A stretch of DNA of 64,000 nucleotides from Nitrospirillum sp034653275 (GCF_034653275.1 NZ_JAYEES010000003.1:1736001-1800000), one strand, 5' to 3'; shown: positions 1 through 10,442, counted from the stretch's first letter. Program-made: numbers and translations. Notes: generated by a model not told the origin, from the sequence alone.

Positions 1-1070
<1,070 letters not shown>

Positions 1071-1129
1071 TTCGGCACGTCCTTGTTTATACGGAGCGGG
1101 GCCCTCTGCCCCTTATTGGTCTTTATGAC

Positions 1130-1158
1130 GCGGTGCGGAGTGTAGTGTTCCGCACCGC
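1130..1158. terminator. Hairpin between gltX and gltA
   Basis: Perfect 10-bp inverted repeat (GCGGTGCGGA / TCCGCACCGC) with a 9-nt loop, placed 24 nt after the gltX stop in its direction of transcription. No T-run follows on either strand, so it may be a weak or Rho-assisted terminator or an mRNA-stabilising hairpin. Confidence 0.35.
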
Positions 1159-1182
1159 CGAAGGCAATGACGCCAGGAGGGC

Positions 1183-2589
1183 TCACGCACCCCCTGCGAC
1201 ATCACTGATACGGGCCAGGGTTTCAGCCTGGCCCAGCACTTCCGCCACCTCGAAGATCGGTGGCGAGACCGTGGAACCGGAGAGTGCAGCGCGCAACGGC
1301 TGGGCCAATTTGCCCAGCTTCAGGCCCGTCTCCTCGGCATACGCGCGGACGATCCCCTCCAGGGTCGCCGCGGTCCAGTCGGACGCGTCCTTCAGGCGGC
1401 CGGCGATGGTCGCCAGCTGGGCCCGGGCCTCGTCGGACAAGAGTTGGGTGGCCTTGTCGTCCAGCGGAAGGGGGCGGGCCGTGATATAAAACTGTGCGCC
1501 CGACGCAAGTTCCACCAGGGTCTTGGCCCGCGCCTTCAGGCCCGGCATGGCGCGCCGCAGCAGATCGCGGTCGGCGTCGTTCAACTCACGCCCCAGGGCC
1601 GTGACCAATCGGGGGCCGATCAGATCCACCAGCCGGGCATCGTCCGCCTGCCGGATGTAATGGCCGTTCAGGTTGTCCAGCTTGGCGTAGTCCATGCGCG
1701 ACGGGGACCGGCCGATGCCTTCCAGGTTGAACCAGGAAATGGCGTCCTCGGTGCTGATGATCTCGTCATCACCGTGGCTCCAGCCCAGGCGCAGCAGATA
1801 GTTGCGCAGCGCCTCCGGCAGATAGCCCAGGTCGCGGTAGGCCTCGGCCCCCAGGGCGCCGTGGCGCTTGCTCAGCTTGGCGCCGTCCGGCCCGTGGATC
1901 AGGGGGATGTGGGCGAAGTCCGGCGGCGTCCAGCCCATCGCCTGGTAGATCTGCAACTGGCGGAAGGTGTTGGTCAGGTGGTCGTCACCCCGGATCACCT
2001 GGGTGACGCCCATGTCCTGGTCGTCCACCACCACCGACAGCATGTAGGTCGGCGTGCCGTCGGCGCGCAGCAGCACCATGTCGTCCAGCTGGCTGTTCTG
2101 CACCCGCACCTCACCCTGCACCTTGTCCTGCAGGACGGTCTCGCCCTCGCGCGGGGCCTTCAGGCGGATGACGGGAGCCACGCCGGCCGGCGCCTCCGAC
2201 GGGTCGCGGTCGCGCCAGCGGCCGTCGTAGCGCATGGGCAGGCCGGCGGCCCTCTGCTGCTCCCGCATCTCTTCCAGCTCTTCCGGCGAGCAGTAGCAAT
2301 GGTAGGCGTGCCCTTGGGCCAGCATGGTGCGCGCCACCTCGGCATGGCGCTCGCGCCGCTCGAACTGGCTGACGGCGTCGCCGTCCCAGGTCAGGCCCAG
2401 CCAGCTCAGGCCGTCGATAATGGCGTCCACCGCCGCCTGGGTCGACCGCGCCCGGTCCGTATCCTCGATGCGCAGCAGGAAGGTGCCGCCGTGGTGGCGG
2501 GCGTACAGCCAGTTGAACAGGGCGGTACGGGCACCGCCGATGTGCAGGTAGCCAGTGGGGGACGGGGCGAAGCGGGTGACAACACTCAT
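1183..2589 (-). CDS. gltX: Glutamyl-tRNA synthetase
   Basis: Charges tRNA-Glu (and often tRNA-Gln in alphaproteobacteria) with glutamate. Class I motifs are visible: the HIGH box as HIGG at residues 16-19 within RFAPSPTGYLHIGG, and the KMSKS box as KLSKR near residue 240. A CYC motif lies near residue 100 in the region where zinc binds in some GluRS. Length is 468 aa, normal for the family. The reading frame extends 26 codons further upstream, but the conserved N-terminus MSVVTRFAPSPTG marks the ATG at 2587-2589 as the start. gltA follows on the same strand. Confidence 0.96.
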   Translation of the reverse strand: MSVVTRFAPSPTGYLHIGGARTALFNWLYARHHGGTFLLRIEDTDRARSTQAAVDAIIDGLSWLGLTWDGDAVSQFERRERHAEVARTMLAQGHAYHCYCSPEELEEMREQQRAAGLPMRYDGRWRDRDPSEAPAGVAPVIRLKAPREGETVLQDKVQGEVRVQNSQLDDMVLLRADGTPTYMLSVVVDDQDMGVTQVIRGDDHLTNTFRQLQIYQAMGWTPPDFAHIPLIHGPDGAKLSKRHGALGAEAYRDLGYLPEALRNYLLRLGWSHGDDEIISTEDAISWFNLEGIGRSPSRMDYAKLDNLNGHYIRQADDARLVDLIGPRLVTALGRELNDADRDLLRRAMPGLKARAKTLVELASGAQFYITARPLPLDDKATQLLSDEARAQLATIAGRLKDASDWTAATLEGIVRAYAEETGLKLGKLAQPLRAALSGSTVSPPIFEVAEVLGQAETLARISDVAGGA

Positions 2590-2790
2590 GGGAAACGCAC
2601 TCTCCGGCATGCGGGCGGGCGGCGCCCCGTCGGGGCGTCTGGACGGGTCGCCTAGGCAGGGACGCATCCAGAGGTTGACGGTGCCACGCGAATATCGAGA
2701 TAGCTGGTGATCAGATCCGGCGGCAGAATAACCGCCAGGGGCGCATCACCAGGATGCGGAAGCCGCTGAGATAGCACACCCGGAACGAAG

Positions 2791-5046
2791 ATGCACCCTG
2801 AGGCAGACCCCGCTGGAGAGGACTGGGACCGTGAGGCCCCGTACTTGTCGAATGGGTCCTATTTGGCTACTGGGCGGAGCGAATTTGGCGCCGACCCCCC
2901 TCCCTCAGATGTGATGAGGATCACACATCGTGTGCTCGCCGCGTTAGCCAGCATTGTCGCATCTGCGTATGTCAATTTGGTGGAAGAGCGGGAACGTTGG
3001 GTCCTTTGGGTTCCCGTCTTTCTAGGGGCCGGCATCGCCCTCTATTTCGCCATGCCGGGCGAGCCGCCGCCCTGGTCCGGCCTGCTGTTCACCCTCGGGG
3101 TCCTTGGCCTGTACTTGTTGGCGGGGGAGCGGCTGCCCCTGCGGCTGGCCTTGGGCGCCCTGCTGGCCCTGGGCGTGGGCTTCACGGCGGTGGAGGCCCG
3201 CACCACCTGGCTCAAGACCCCCATCCTGCAGCGTCCCCTGGGACCTGTGCCGGTGGAGGGCCGCGTGGCCAATGTGGAGCGGCTGGACAAGGGCGTACGC
3301 GTCACCCTGGCCGACCCACGCATTCCCCGCCTGGCGCCGGAGCTGACGCCGCCCGCCGTACGCATCCGTCTGCGGCCGACCGACGCGGCCCCGCCCGCCG
3401 GCACGCGGGTGCGTATCCTGGCGGCCCTGCGTCCGCCGCCGGACAGTCCGGAGCCGGGCGCCTACGATTTCCGCCGTTCCGCCTTTTACCAAGGCATCGG
3501 CGCCGTCGGCTTCGCGTTCAAGACGCCCGAGGTGGTGGCGCCGGCGCCGGTGGGTGTTGTCGGCTGGATCAACGACCTCGTGGTGGCCTTGCGTGAACTG
3601 ATCGCCGACCGCGTGGCCGCCCGCCTCAGCGGCGCGCCCGCCATGATCGCCATCGCCCTGCTGAATGGGGAACAGACAGGTATTCCGCCCGACGACTTGC
3701 AGGCCATGCGCGTTTCCGGCCTGCAGCACATCCTGTCCATCTCCGGCCTGCACATCAGCCTGGTGGCGGCGTTGTTCTACTTTTTCGCCCGGGCGGCCCT
3801 GGCCCTGTGGGAGGGGGTGGCGCTGCGCTATCCCATCAAGAAGTGGGCCGCCGCCTTCGCCATACTGGCCACCCTGGCCTACATGATGCTGGTGGGCGCG
3901 CAAGTGCCCACCTTGCGCTCCGTCCTCATGACGGCGCTGGCCATGGTGGCCATCCTGGCCGACCGCTCGGTCCTGAGCCCCCGGGCCATCGCCGTCGCCG
4001 GCATCCTCTGCCTGCTGTACCAGCCGGAGCAATTGCCCGGTCCCAGTTTCCAGATGAGCTTCGGCGCCGTGCTGGCGCTGATCAGCGCGTACGAGGTCTT
4101 GCGCGGCCCCCTGAACCGTTGGCGCAAGGATGGGGGTTGGCTGCGCCGTGCCGCCCTGTTCGTCGGGGGGCTGTGCCTGACCTCCATCATTTCCACCATC
4201 GCCACCATGCCGTTCTGCCTCTACCACTTCCAGCAGGTGGCCAATTACGGCGTGCTGGCCAACCTGATCGGCATTCCCATCACCGAGCTGTGGATCATGC
4301 CGCTGTGCCTGCTGGCCTATGTCGCCATGCCCTTCCACCTGGAGGGCTGGATCATCGACATGATCGGCTGGGGCTGCGACGGCATCCTGTGGACGGCGCG
4401 CATTACGGCCGCCTTGCCCGGCGCGGCCCTGCATGGCGCGGCCTTGTCCGACGTGGCCTTCGGCCTGCTGGTGGTGGGCGGCCTGTGGCTGATGCTGTGG
4501 CGCCGCCGTTGGCGCCTGATCGGCCTGGCACCCATCGCGGTGGGCTGCGTGCTGGCGCCGCTGACGCCCCGGCCGGACATGGTGGTATCGGGTGGCGGCA
4601 CCATGGTGGCGGTGCGCGATGGTGGCGGCAAGCTGTGGCTGTCCTCCTCACGGGGAGGCGGCTTCGAGGTGGAGACCTGGGGCAAGCGCGATGGCGGGGA
4701 AGGCCGCCCGCCCGCCTGGCCCACCGTGGGCACGGACGACGGCAGCCTGCGCTGCGACAGCCTGGGCTGCCTCTACCATCCCGACCTTTATCGACCGGAG
4801 CGGCGCGAGCCCGCCATCCCGGACGGGCGCCTGGTCGCCATCGCCTGGACCCGCGATGCCCTGGCGGAGGATTGCGACAATGCCGACCTGGTGATCTCCC
4901 GCGTGCCGGCGGCGGGCTGCGACGCCCCGCAGGTCATCGGCCCCGACGTGCTGGCCGCCCGCGGCGCGCACGCCCTGTACTTCGAACGCGGCGGTGTACG
5001 CATCGAGACGGTACACGACCCGCAAAGCAAACGGCCCTGGGACTGA
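2791..5046 (+). CDS. comEC: ComEC/Rec2 family DNA-uptake or competence membrane protein
   Basis: Polytopic inner-membrane protein related to the channel that moves transforming ssDNA into the cytoplasm. The N-terminal part (residues about 60-260) has two or three membrane spans and a DUF4131-like beta region. The ComEC core follows, with ISISGLHISLVA near residue 315 and many hydrophobic helices to about residue 590. The C-terminal 160 residues are soluble, and I see no HxHxDH motif, so a catalytic metallo-beta-lactamase domain is absent, as in many alphaproteobacterial members. The start is uncertain: ATG 2791 gives 751 aa, while in-frame GTG 2911 or ATG 2914 begins closer to the usual N-terminus. 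It is convergent with lexA. Confidence 0.9.
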   Translation: MHPEADPAGEDWDREAPYLSNGSYLATGRSEFGADPPPSDVMRITHRVLAALASIVASAYVNLVEERERWVLWVPVFLGAGIALYFAMPGEPPPWSGLLFTLGVLGLYLLAGERLPLRLALGALLALGVGFTAVEARTTWLKTPILQRPLGPVPVEGRVANVERLDKGVRVTLADPRIPRLAPELTPPAVRIRLRPTDAAPPAGTRVRILAALRPPPDSPEPGAYDFRRSAFYQGIGAVGFAFKTPEVVAPAPVGVVGWINDLVVALRELIADRVAARLSGAPAMIAIALLNGEQTGIPPDDLQAMRVSGLQHILSISGLHISLVAALFYFFARAALALWEGVALRYPIKKWAAAFAILATLAYMMLVGAQVPTLRSVLMTALAMVAILADRSVLSPRAIAVAGILCLLYQPEQLPGPSFQMSFGAVLALISAYEVLRGPLNRWRKDGGWLRRAALFVGGLCLTSIISTIATMPFCLYHFQQVANYGVLANLIGIPITELWIMPLCLLAYVAMPFHLEGWIIDMIGWGCDGILWTARITAALPGAALHGAALSDVAFGLLVVGGLWLMLWRRRWRLIGLAPIAVGCVLAPLTPRPDMVVSGGGTMVAVRDGGGKLWLSSSRGGGFEVETWGKRDGGEGRPPAWPTVGTDDGSLRCDSLGCLYHPDLYRPERREPAIPDGRLVAIAWTRDALAEDCDNADLVISRVPAAGCDAPQVIGPDVLAARGAHALYFERGGVRIETVHDPQSKRPWD

Positions 5047-5062
5047 CGTCGCCAGGGCCGTT
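5030..5062. terminator. Bidirectional intrinsic terminator between comEC and lexA
   Basis: Perfect 11-bp inverted repeat AACGGCCCTGG / CCAGGGCCGTT with an 11-nt loop. The comEC stop codon lies inside the loop. It is followed on plus by TGTTTGG and on minus by TGCTTTGCGG, and sits between the ends of two convergent genes. Confidence 0.75.
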
Positions 5063-5084
5063 GTTTGGTCTAGGATGGCCGTGA

Positions 5085-5798
5085 TCAATACCGGCGGAAC
5101 AGGCCCACCAGGCGGCCCTGCACCCGCACGCGGTCGGCGCCGAACACCCGGGTCTCGTAGGAGGGGTTGGCCGGTTCCAGGGCGATGGAGTTGTTCTTAC
5201 GGCGCAGGCGCTTCAGCGTCACTTCGGCGGCGTCAACCAGGGCGACGACGATGGCGCCGTTCTCCGCCGTCTCGCAGCGCTGGATGATGACGGTGTCGCC
5301 GTCGTGGATGCCGGCGTCCACCATGCTGTCGCCGGCGACTTCCAGGGCGTAATGCTCACCGATGCCCAGCATGGAGACGGGAATGTCGATGGTGCTGCCG
5401 CTATCGCGCAGCGCCTCGATGGGCAGGCCGGCGGCGATGCGACCGTACAGCGGCAGGCTGACGGCACCGATGGCATCGCCAGCATCCCGGCCGGGCAGGC
5501 CCGCCTGGAAATCGGCCTTGATGACATTGGGCTTGAACCGGGGCTCCACGTCCGCCGGTGCCGCGGCCTTCTTCGGCACCGGCGCTTCCGGCAGGCGCAA
5601 CACCTCCAGCGCACGGGCCCGGTGCGGCAGGCGGCGGATGAACCCGCGCTCCTCCAACCCGGTGATCAGGCGATGGATGCCGGACTTGGACTTCAGTCCC
5701 AAGGCGTCCTTCATCTCATCGAATGAGGGGGAGACGCCGCCTTCACCCAGATGCTGGTGGATGTACAGCAGCAACTCCTGTTGCTTCCGCGTCAGCAT
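5085..5798 (-). CDS. lexA: LexA SOS repressor
   Basis: Represses SOS genes and self-cleaves when stimulated by RecA filaments. The 237-aa product has an N-terminal winged helix (residues 1-65, MLTRKQQELLLYIHQ, with the recognition region SKSGIHRLI). The cleavage site is Ala123-Gly124 in GRIAAGLP, and the C-terminal peptidase domain has Ser158 (GDSMVDAG) and Lys196 (VTLKRL). The open frame continues 30 codons upstream, but MLTRKQQELL is the conserved LexA start. A GTTC-N7-GTTC box lies about 60 bp upstream, consistent with autoregulation. moeA lies upstream on the same strand. Confidence 0.97.
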   Translation of the reverse strand: MLTRKQQELLLYIHQHLGEGGVSPSFDEMKDALGLKSKSGIHRLITGLEERGFIRRLPHRARALEVLRLPEAPVPKKAAAPADVEPRFKPNVIKADFQAGLPGRDAGDAIGAVSLPLYGRIAAGLPIEALRDSGSTIDIPVSMLGIGEHYALEVAGDSMVDAGIHDGDTVIIQRCETAENGAIVVALVDAAEVTLKRLRRKNNSIALEPANPSYETRVFGADRVRVQGRLVGLFRRY

Positions 5799-5859
5799 AT
5801 CGCCCCCTTCGCTGTGTCGAGCCGCTAGATATGGAACAAACCCGAAACGTACTGGCCAT

Positions 5860-5874
5860 GTTCTATTTTGGTTC
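5860..5874. promoter_or_regulatory. LexA operator (SOS box)
   Basis: Exact match to the alphaproteobacterial SOS box GTTC-N7-GTTC, read on the plus strand (GTTCTATTTTGGTTC). It lies 62 bp upstream of the lexA start and downstream of the moeA stop, so it most likely serves lexA autoregulation. Confidence 0.85.
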
Positions 5875-5950
5875 ACGGCCCGCGTCAAGGGTTAGCGATG
5901 AAAAACCACCGGACGATGACAGATTTAGGGCGGCTGGAGGGGGATGGGCC

Positions 5951-7150
5951 TTAAATCTCGTCCAGCGGGACGATGTCCACCACCGTGCCGGCCTCGGCGG
6001 CGGGGGCGTGGGGCGGGCGGATGATCAGGCAATCCGCCGCCGCCAGGCGACTCAGCATGGAACTGTCCTGCTGGGTGAAGGGCGCGACGGCGGGCAGGGC
6101 GCCATCGCCGGCCACCAACGTGGCGCGTAGGTAGTCCTGACGCCGGTCGTTGGCGGGCAGCGCGCTGGCCAGCACCGCCCGCGCCCGGGGCAGCTCCGCC
6201 GGGGCCAAACCCTGCATCCGGCGCAGCGCCGGGACCAGGAACAGGGTGGCGCACACCAGGCTGGAGACGGGGTTGCCCGGCAGGCCCAGCAGGGGCGTGG
6301 CCCCCAGGCGGCCGAACATCAGCGGCTTGCCCGGCCGCATGGCGATCTTCCAGAAATCCAAGTCCAAACCCTGGCCGCCCAACGCGTCGCGCACCAGGTC
6401 GTATTCGCCAACGGACGCGCCGCCGGTGGTGACCAGCAGGTCGCAGCCCGCGGCCCCTCGCGCCAGGGTGGCCAGGGTGTCGGCGTCATCAGGCGCGATG
6501 CCCAGGTTGACTGGCGTGCCCCCGTGGCGCCGCACCAGCGCCGCCAGCGCCAGGCCGTTGCTGCTGACGATCTGCCCGGGGCCCAGCGGCTCGCCCGGCA
6601 TCACCACCTCATCCCCCGTGGCCAGGATGGCGACGCGGGGACGGCGGTGCACGGTCAGGAACGGGTGGTTCATGGCGGCGGCCAGGGCCACGTCGCGCAC
6701 GGTCAGGCGGCGGCCGGCTTTCAGGCCCACGGTGCCGGCGGTGAAGTCCAGGCCGGCGGCGCGCACCCAGCGGCCGGGCGTGCCCTCGCGCACGCGCACG
6801 GCTTGGCCCAGGTCGTCGCTATCCTCCTGCAGCACCACGGTGTCGGCGCCATCGGGGATGATGCTGCCGGTGAACAGGCGCACCGCCTGGCCCGGCGCCA
6901 CCGTGCCGGCGAAGGGCCGGCCGGCCGGCGCCTCGCCGACGCGGGCCAACGTGACGGGCGAGGTGCCCAGATCCGATCCCCGCACCGCCCAGCCATCCAT
7001 GGCGGAGACGGCGGCCGGCGGCTGCGTCACCCGGGCCACGACGTCGGCGGCCAGCACGCGGCCCTGCGCCTCGCCCACCCCCACCAGTTCGCCGGCCAGG
7101 GGCTGGAACTGGGCCAGGATGCGGGCCAGCGCTTCGTCAACGGGGATCAT
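5951..7150 (-). CDS. moeA: Molybdopterin molybdenumtransferase
   Basis: Inserts molybdate into adenylylated molybdopterin in the last step of Moco synthesis. The 399-aa product shows the expected order: N-terminal domain with VSAMDGWAVR near residues 47-56, a central MoeA domain with TGDEV near residue 175, the MoCF-biosynthesis motif TTGGASVGEYD near residue 240, and the GLPGNPVSS loop near residue 295. It follows moaC by 32 bp on the same strand, forming a trpGDC-moaC-moeA-lexA series. Confidence 0.96.
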   Translation of the reverse strand: MIPVDEALARILAQFQPLAGELVGVGEAQGRVLAADVVARVTQPPAAVSAMDGWAVRGSDLGTSPVTLARVGEAPAGRPFAGTVAPGQAVRLFTGSIIPDGADTVVLQEDSDDLGQAVRVREGTPGRWVRAAGLDFTAGTVGLKAGRRLTVRDVALAAAMNHPFLTVHRRPRVAILATGDEVVMPGEPLGPGQIVSSNGLALAALVRRHGGTPVNLGIAPDDADTLATLARGAAGCDLLVTTGGASVGEYDLVRDALGGQGLDLDFWKIAMRPGKPLMFGRLGATPLLGLPGNPVSSLVCATLFLVPALRRMQGLAPAELPRARAVLASALPANDRRQDYLRATLVAGDGALPAVAPFTQQDSSMLSRLAAADCLIIRPPHAPAAEAGTVVDIVPLDEI

Positions 7151-7182
7151 GGGAGGGACCTGCGGTTCAGAGGACTGTTCAG

Positions 7183-7674
7183 TCAGGGAGTGTCCGCGCG
7201 ATAGGGGCCGCTCTTGCCGCCATCCTTGGCGATCAGGCGAATGTCGGCGATGACCATGCCCTTATCCACCGCCTTGCACATGTCGTACAGCGTCAGGGCG
7301 GCGACGCTGACGGCGGTCAGCGCCTCCATCTCCACCCCCGTGCGGCCCTTCAGCTTGGCCGTGGCCTCGATCTCCACGGCGTTCTGCTCGGGCAGACAGG
7401 TCAGGTCCACCGTCACCTTGGTCAGGGCCAGTGGGTGGCACAGGGGGATGAGGTCCGGCGTGCGCTTGGCCGCCATGATGCCGGCCAGCCGCGCCACGCC
7501 CAGCACATCGCCCTTGCCCATCTGGCCCGCCTGGATCAGGGCCAGGGTCTCCGCCTTCATGACCACGCGGCCACGGGCGGTCGCCAGACGTTCCGTCTCC
7601 GCCTTGTCGGAGACGTCGACCATCACCGCCTGGCCGGCGGCGTCGAAATGGGTGAAGCCGCTATTCTCCGCCAT
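7183..7674 (-). CDS. moaC: Cyclic pyranopterin monophosphate synthase MoaC
   Basis: Converts the cyclic GTP-derived intermediate made by MoaA into cyclic pyranopterin monophosphate, an early Moco step. The 163-aa length is typical. Conserved segments are visible: GQMGKGDVLGVARLAGI near residue 50, the substrate-binding LIPLCHPL near residue 75, GVEMEALTAVSVAALTLYDMCKA near residue 115, and DKGM. The C-terminal KDGGKSG is also characteristic. It starts 3 bp after the trpC stop, so it is very probably translated from the trp transcript. Confidence 0.96.
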   Translation of the reverse strand: MAENSGFTHFDAAGQAVMVDVSDKAETERLATARGRVVMKAETLALIQAGQMGKGDVLGVARLAGIMAAKRTPDLIPLCHPLALTKVTVDLTCLPEQNAVEIEATAKLKGRTGVEMEALTAVSVAALTLYDMCKAVDKGMVIADIRLIAKDGGKSGPYRADTP

Positions 7675-7677
7675 GGG

Positions 7678-8493
7678 TCACGCCACGGCCTTGTCGAGCC
7701 CCAACAGGGCGCGGGTGGCGGCGGCCACGTCGGCTTGGCGCATCAGCGACTCACCCACCAGGAAACGGCGGGCGCCCACGATTTCCATGCGCAGCAGGTC
7801 CTGCGGGCTGTACAGGCCGCTTTCCGCCACCAGGTGGCGGCCCGGCGGCACCATGCCGGCCAGCATCTCGGTGGTGGCGAGGTCGATGAACAGGGTCTTG
7901 AGGTTGCGGTTGTTCACGCCCAGCAGGCCGCCGGGCAGGGTCAGGGCGCGGCGCATCTCCTCGATGTCGTGCACCTCGACCAGGACATCCATGCCCCAGC
8001 CGGTGGCGGCGTCATAGAGCTCCAGCGCCTGGGCATCGTCCAGCGCCGCCATGATCAGCAGGATGCAGTCGGCACCCAGGGCACGCGCCTCCGCCACCTG
8101 GTAGGTGTCCAGCATGAAGTCCTTGCGCAGCACCGGCAGGTCGCAGGCGGCGCGGGCCGCCACCAGGTATTCATCGGCTCCCTGGAAATAGGGCACGTCG
8201 GTCAGCACCGACAGGCAGGCGGCGCCGCCCTCCTGGTAGGCCTTGGCCAGGGCGGGAGGATCGAAGTCCTCCCGGATCAGGCCCTTGCTGGGGCTGGCCT
8301 TCTTGATCTCGGCGATCAGGGCGTACAGGCCGGCGTCCACCTTGGCCTGTAGGGCGCGGGCGAAGCCCCGGGTGGGGCCGGCGTCGCGCGCCGCCTGTTC
8401 CACCTCGGCAAGGGGGCGGGCGGCCTTGGCATTGGCGATATGCTCACGCTTGTCGGCGCAAATCCGGGCCAGGACGTCTGCTGCGTCGCTCAT
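7678..8493 (-). CDS. trpC: Indole-3-glycerol phosphate synthase
   Basis: Closes the indole ring by converting CdRP to indole-3-glycerol phosphate in tryptophan synthesis. The (beta/alpha)8-barrel motifs are present: LIAEIKKASPSKG near residue 55 (catalytic Lys and phosphate site), VLRKDFMLD near residue 115, and GVNNRNLKT near residue 185. MSDAADVLARICADK is the conserved start, giving 271 aa; the frame runs 16 codons further upstream into trpD. Its start overlaps the trpD stop by 4 bp, indicating coupled translation. Confidence 0.96.
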   Translation of the reverse strand: MSDAADVLARICADKREHIANAKAARPLAEVEQAARDAGPTRGFARALQAKVDAGLYALIAEIKKASPSKGLIREDFDPPALAKAYQEGGAACLSVLTDVPYFQGADEYLVAARAACDLPVLRKDFMLDTYQVAEARALGADCILLIMAALDDAQALELYDAATGWGMDVLVEVHDIEEMRRALTLPGGLLGVNNRNLKTLFIDLATTEMLAGMVPPGRHLVAESGLYSPQDLLRMEIVGARRFLVGESLMRQADVAAATRALLGLDKAVA

Positions 8494-9554
8494 GCGCGGG
8501 GTCCTTCTGTTTCTTCCGCCACCGGGGGCGGCAGGGGGCAATGACGGGCCAGGGCCGCCAGCTTGGCGGCGGCGCGGCCGTCGTCCAGTGCCTCGGCCGC
8601 CTGGGCCACGCCGTCACGCAAGGTGGTGGCCTTATCGGCGACGATCAAGGCGGCGGCCGCGTTGATCAGCACAATGTCACGGTAGGCGCCCTGTTCCCCC
8701 GCCAGCACGGCGCGCAGCGCCCGGGCATTCTCCGCCGCGTCGCCGCCCCGGATGTCCTGGGGCCGGGCGCGGGGCAGGCCGGCATCCTCCGGCGTCACCT
8801 GGAAGCGGCGGATGGCGCCGTGGCGCAGCTCCGCCACATGGGTGGCGCCGGTGGTGGTGATCTCGTCCAGCCCGTCCTCGCCGCTGACCACCCAGGCGAC
8901 GTCCGTGCCCAGGCGGTTCAGCACCTGGGCCAGCGGTTCCACCCAGCGCTCGGCGAACACGCCCATCAGCTGGCGCTTGGCGCCCGCCGGATTGGACAGG
9001 GGGCCGGTCAGGTTGAAGATGGTGCGGGTGCCCAGCTCCACCCGCGTGGGGCCCACGTTGCGCATGGCGCCATGGTGGCGGGTGGCCATGAGGAAGGTGA
9101 TGCCGTCCTGCCATAAGGCGGTGCGCACGGCCTCCAGCTCCGCCTCCACGTTCACGCCCAACTGGCCCAGCACGTCGGCGGCGCCGGATTTGGAGGAGAG
9201 GGCGCGGTTGCCGTGCTTGGCCACCGGCACGCCGCAGGCGGCCAGCACGAAGGCCACGGTGGTGGAGATGTTGTAGGTGCCGCTGGCGTCGCCGCCGGTG
9301 CCGCAAGTGTCGATGGTCCCCGGCGGGCAGTCGATGCGGGCGGCGCGGCCGCGCAGCGCGCGCACCGCGCCCGTGATCTCATCCACCGTTTCGCCGCGCA
9401 CGCGCAGCGCCATGAGGAAGCCCCCCATCTGGGATGGGGTTGCGTTGCCGGACATGATGATGTCGAAGGCGGCCAGGGCCTGATCCTCCGACAGGCGCTT
9501 GCCCTCGGCCACCCGGCCGAGCAGCGCCTTCATGTCACCGATGTCACCGCTCAT
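8490..9554 (-). CDS. trpD: Anthranilate phosphoribosyltransferase
   Basis: Transfers phosphoribosyl from PRPP to anthranilate, the second committed tryptophan step. The family hallmark GTGGDASGTYNIST lies near residues 85-98, followed by KHGNRALSSKSGAADVL, and a metal/PRPP site DGLDEIT near residue 225. I chose ATG at 9552-9554 (MSGDIGDMKALLGRV), giving 354 aa. Its start overlaps the trpG stop as ATGA. The longer open frame upstream only reflects the trpG frameshift region. Part of trpG-trpD-trpC. Confidence 0.95.
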   Translation of the reverse strand: MSGDIGDMKALLGRVAEGKRLSEDQALAAFDIIMSGNATPSQMGGFLMALRVRGETVDEITGAVRALRGRAARIDCPPGTIDTCGTGGDASGTYNISTTVAFVLAACGVPVAKHGNRALSSKSGAADVLGQLGVNVEAELEAVRTALWQDGITFLMATRHHGAMRNVGPTRVELGTRTIFNLTGPLSNPAGAKRQLMGVFAERWVEPLAQVLNRLGTDVAWVVSGEDGLDEITTTGATHVAELRHGAIRRFQVTPEDAGLPRARPQDIRGGDAAENARALRAVLAGEQGAYRDIVLINAAAALIVADKATTLRDGVAQAAEALDDGRAAAKLAALARHCPLPPPVAEETEGPRA

Positions 9555-10173
9555 GCCGCCAGGCCGGTCTTCTTGACGGCCTTGCGCGCCACGCCGGCGA
9601 AATCCAGGAAGTTCGCCAGGATTTGGTGGCCGTGGTCGGAGGCGATGCTCTCGGGATGGAACTGCACGCCGTGGATGGGCAGGCTGCGGTGACGCAGCGC
9701 CATGATCATCTGGTCCTCGGCCCCCCCTCGATCCAGGCGACCGACTCCAGCTCCGCCGGCAGGGTCTCACGCTCCACGATCAGGGAGTGGTAGCGCGTGG
9801 CGGCGAAGGGGGTGGGCAGGGTCTTCATGACGCCTTCGCCCTGGTGGGTGACCTGGCTGACCTTGCCGTGCATGGGCACCGGCGCGCGGATGACGCGGCC
9901 GCCGAAGGCCTGGCCGATGGCCTGGTGGCCCAGGCAGACGCCCAGCAGGGGGATGCCCCGCTCCGCGGCGGCCGTGATCAGGGGCAGGCAGATGCCGGCC
10001 TTGTCCGGATCGCAAGGACCGGGGGACAGGACGATGGCCTCCGGCTTCAGGGCCAGCGCGTCATCCACACTCAGCGCGTTGTTACGCCAAACGGCCACGT
10101 CGGCGCCCAGCTCGCCGATGTAATGGACGAGATTGTACGTGAAGCTATCGTAATTATCGATGAGCAGCAGCAT
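9551..10173 (-). pseudogene. trpG: Anthranilate synthase glutaminase subunit, frameshifted in a G7 run
   Basis: TrpG supplies ammonia from glutamine to TrpE. From ATG at 10171-10173 the frame reads MLLLIDNYDSFTYNL and includes the class I glutaminase nucleophile in GVCLGHQAIGQ. It then fails at a run of seven G on the coding strand (9721-9727) and stops soon after IEGGPRTR. Resuming one base out of frame gives EDQMIMALRHRSLPIHGVQ, then FHPESIASDHGHQI with the catalytic His and Glu, and the end KTGLAA. One extra G would restore a 207-aa protein. As written, the triad is split. A homopolymer sequencing error is as likely as a true mutation, because the rest is well conserved. Confidence 0.88.
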
Positions 10174-10442
10174 GATCTGGGAACCCGTTCGGGGGAAATT
10201 GGACGTGGCCAAAGGTGGCCTACACTAGTCCCGAGGCCGCGGGCAGGGCAACCGGATTGGGCGCGGATCCGGTAAGCGGCCTACGCCGGCTCGGCAAACG
10301 TGGAGGCGGCCTACGCCGCCGGCTGCTGCCTGTGATGGGCGACATACGCCGCCTAGGAGATTGCCAGCACAAGCGGGGCTGTAGCAGTACTGGTCAACCG
10401 GTTCCCAGTCGGGGCCCGGCCATCCGCCGTGAAGGGACAGTC
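10174..10442. other. Gene-free stretch upstream of trpG with GC-rich hairpins
   Basis: No convincing gene. A 13-bp direct repeat GCGGCCTACGCCG occurs at 10276-10288 and 10306-10318. The second copy forms a perfect hairpin GGCGGC-CTAC-GCCGCC (10305-10320). The stretch separates divergent trpG and the deacetylase gene, so promoters for both must lie here, but no consensus is clear enough to place. Confidence 0.5.

Noticed and set aside
8490..9770. Longer trpD start (about 70 extra codons)
   Set aside because: The extension is the wrong frame of the trpG 3' half and has no conserved content; ATG 9552-9554 fits the family.
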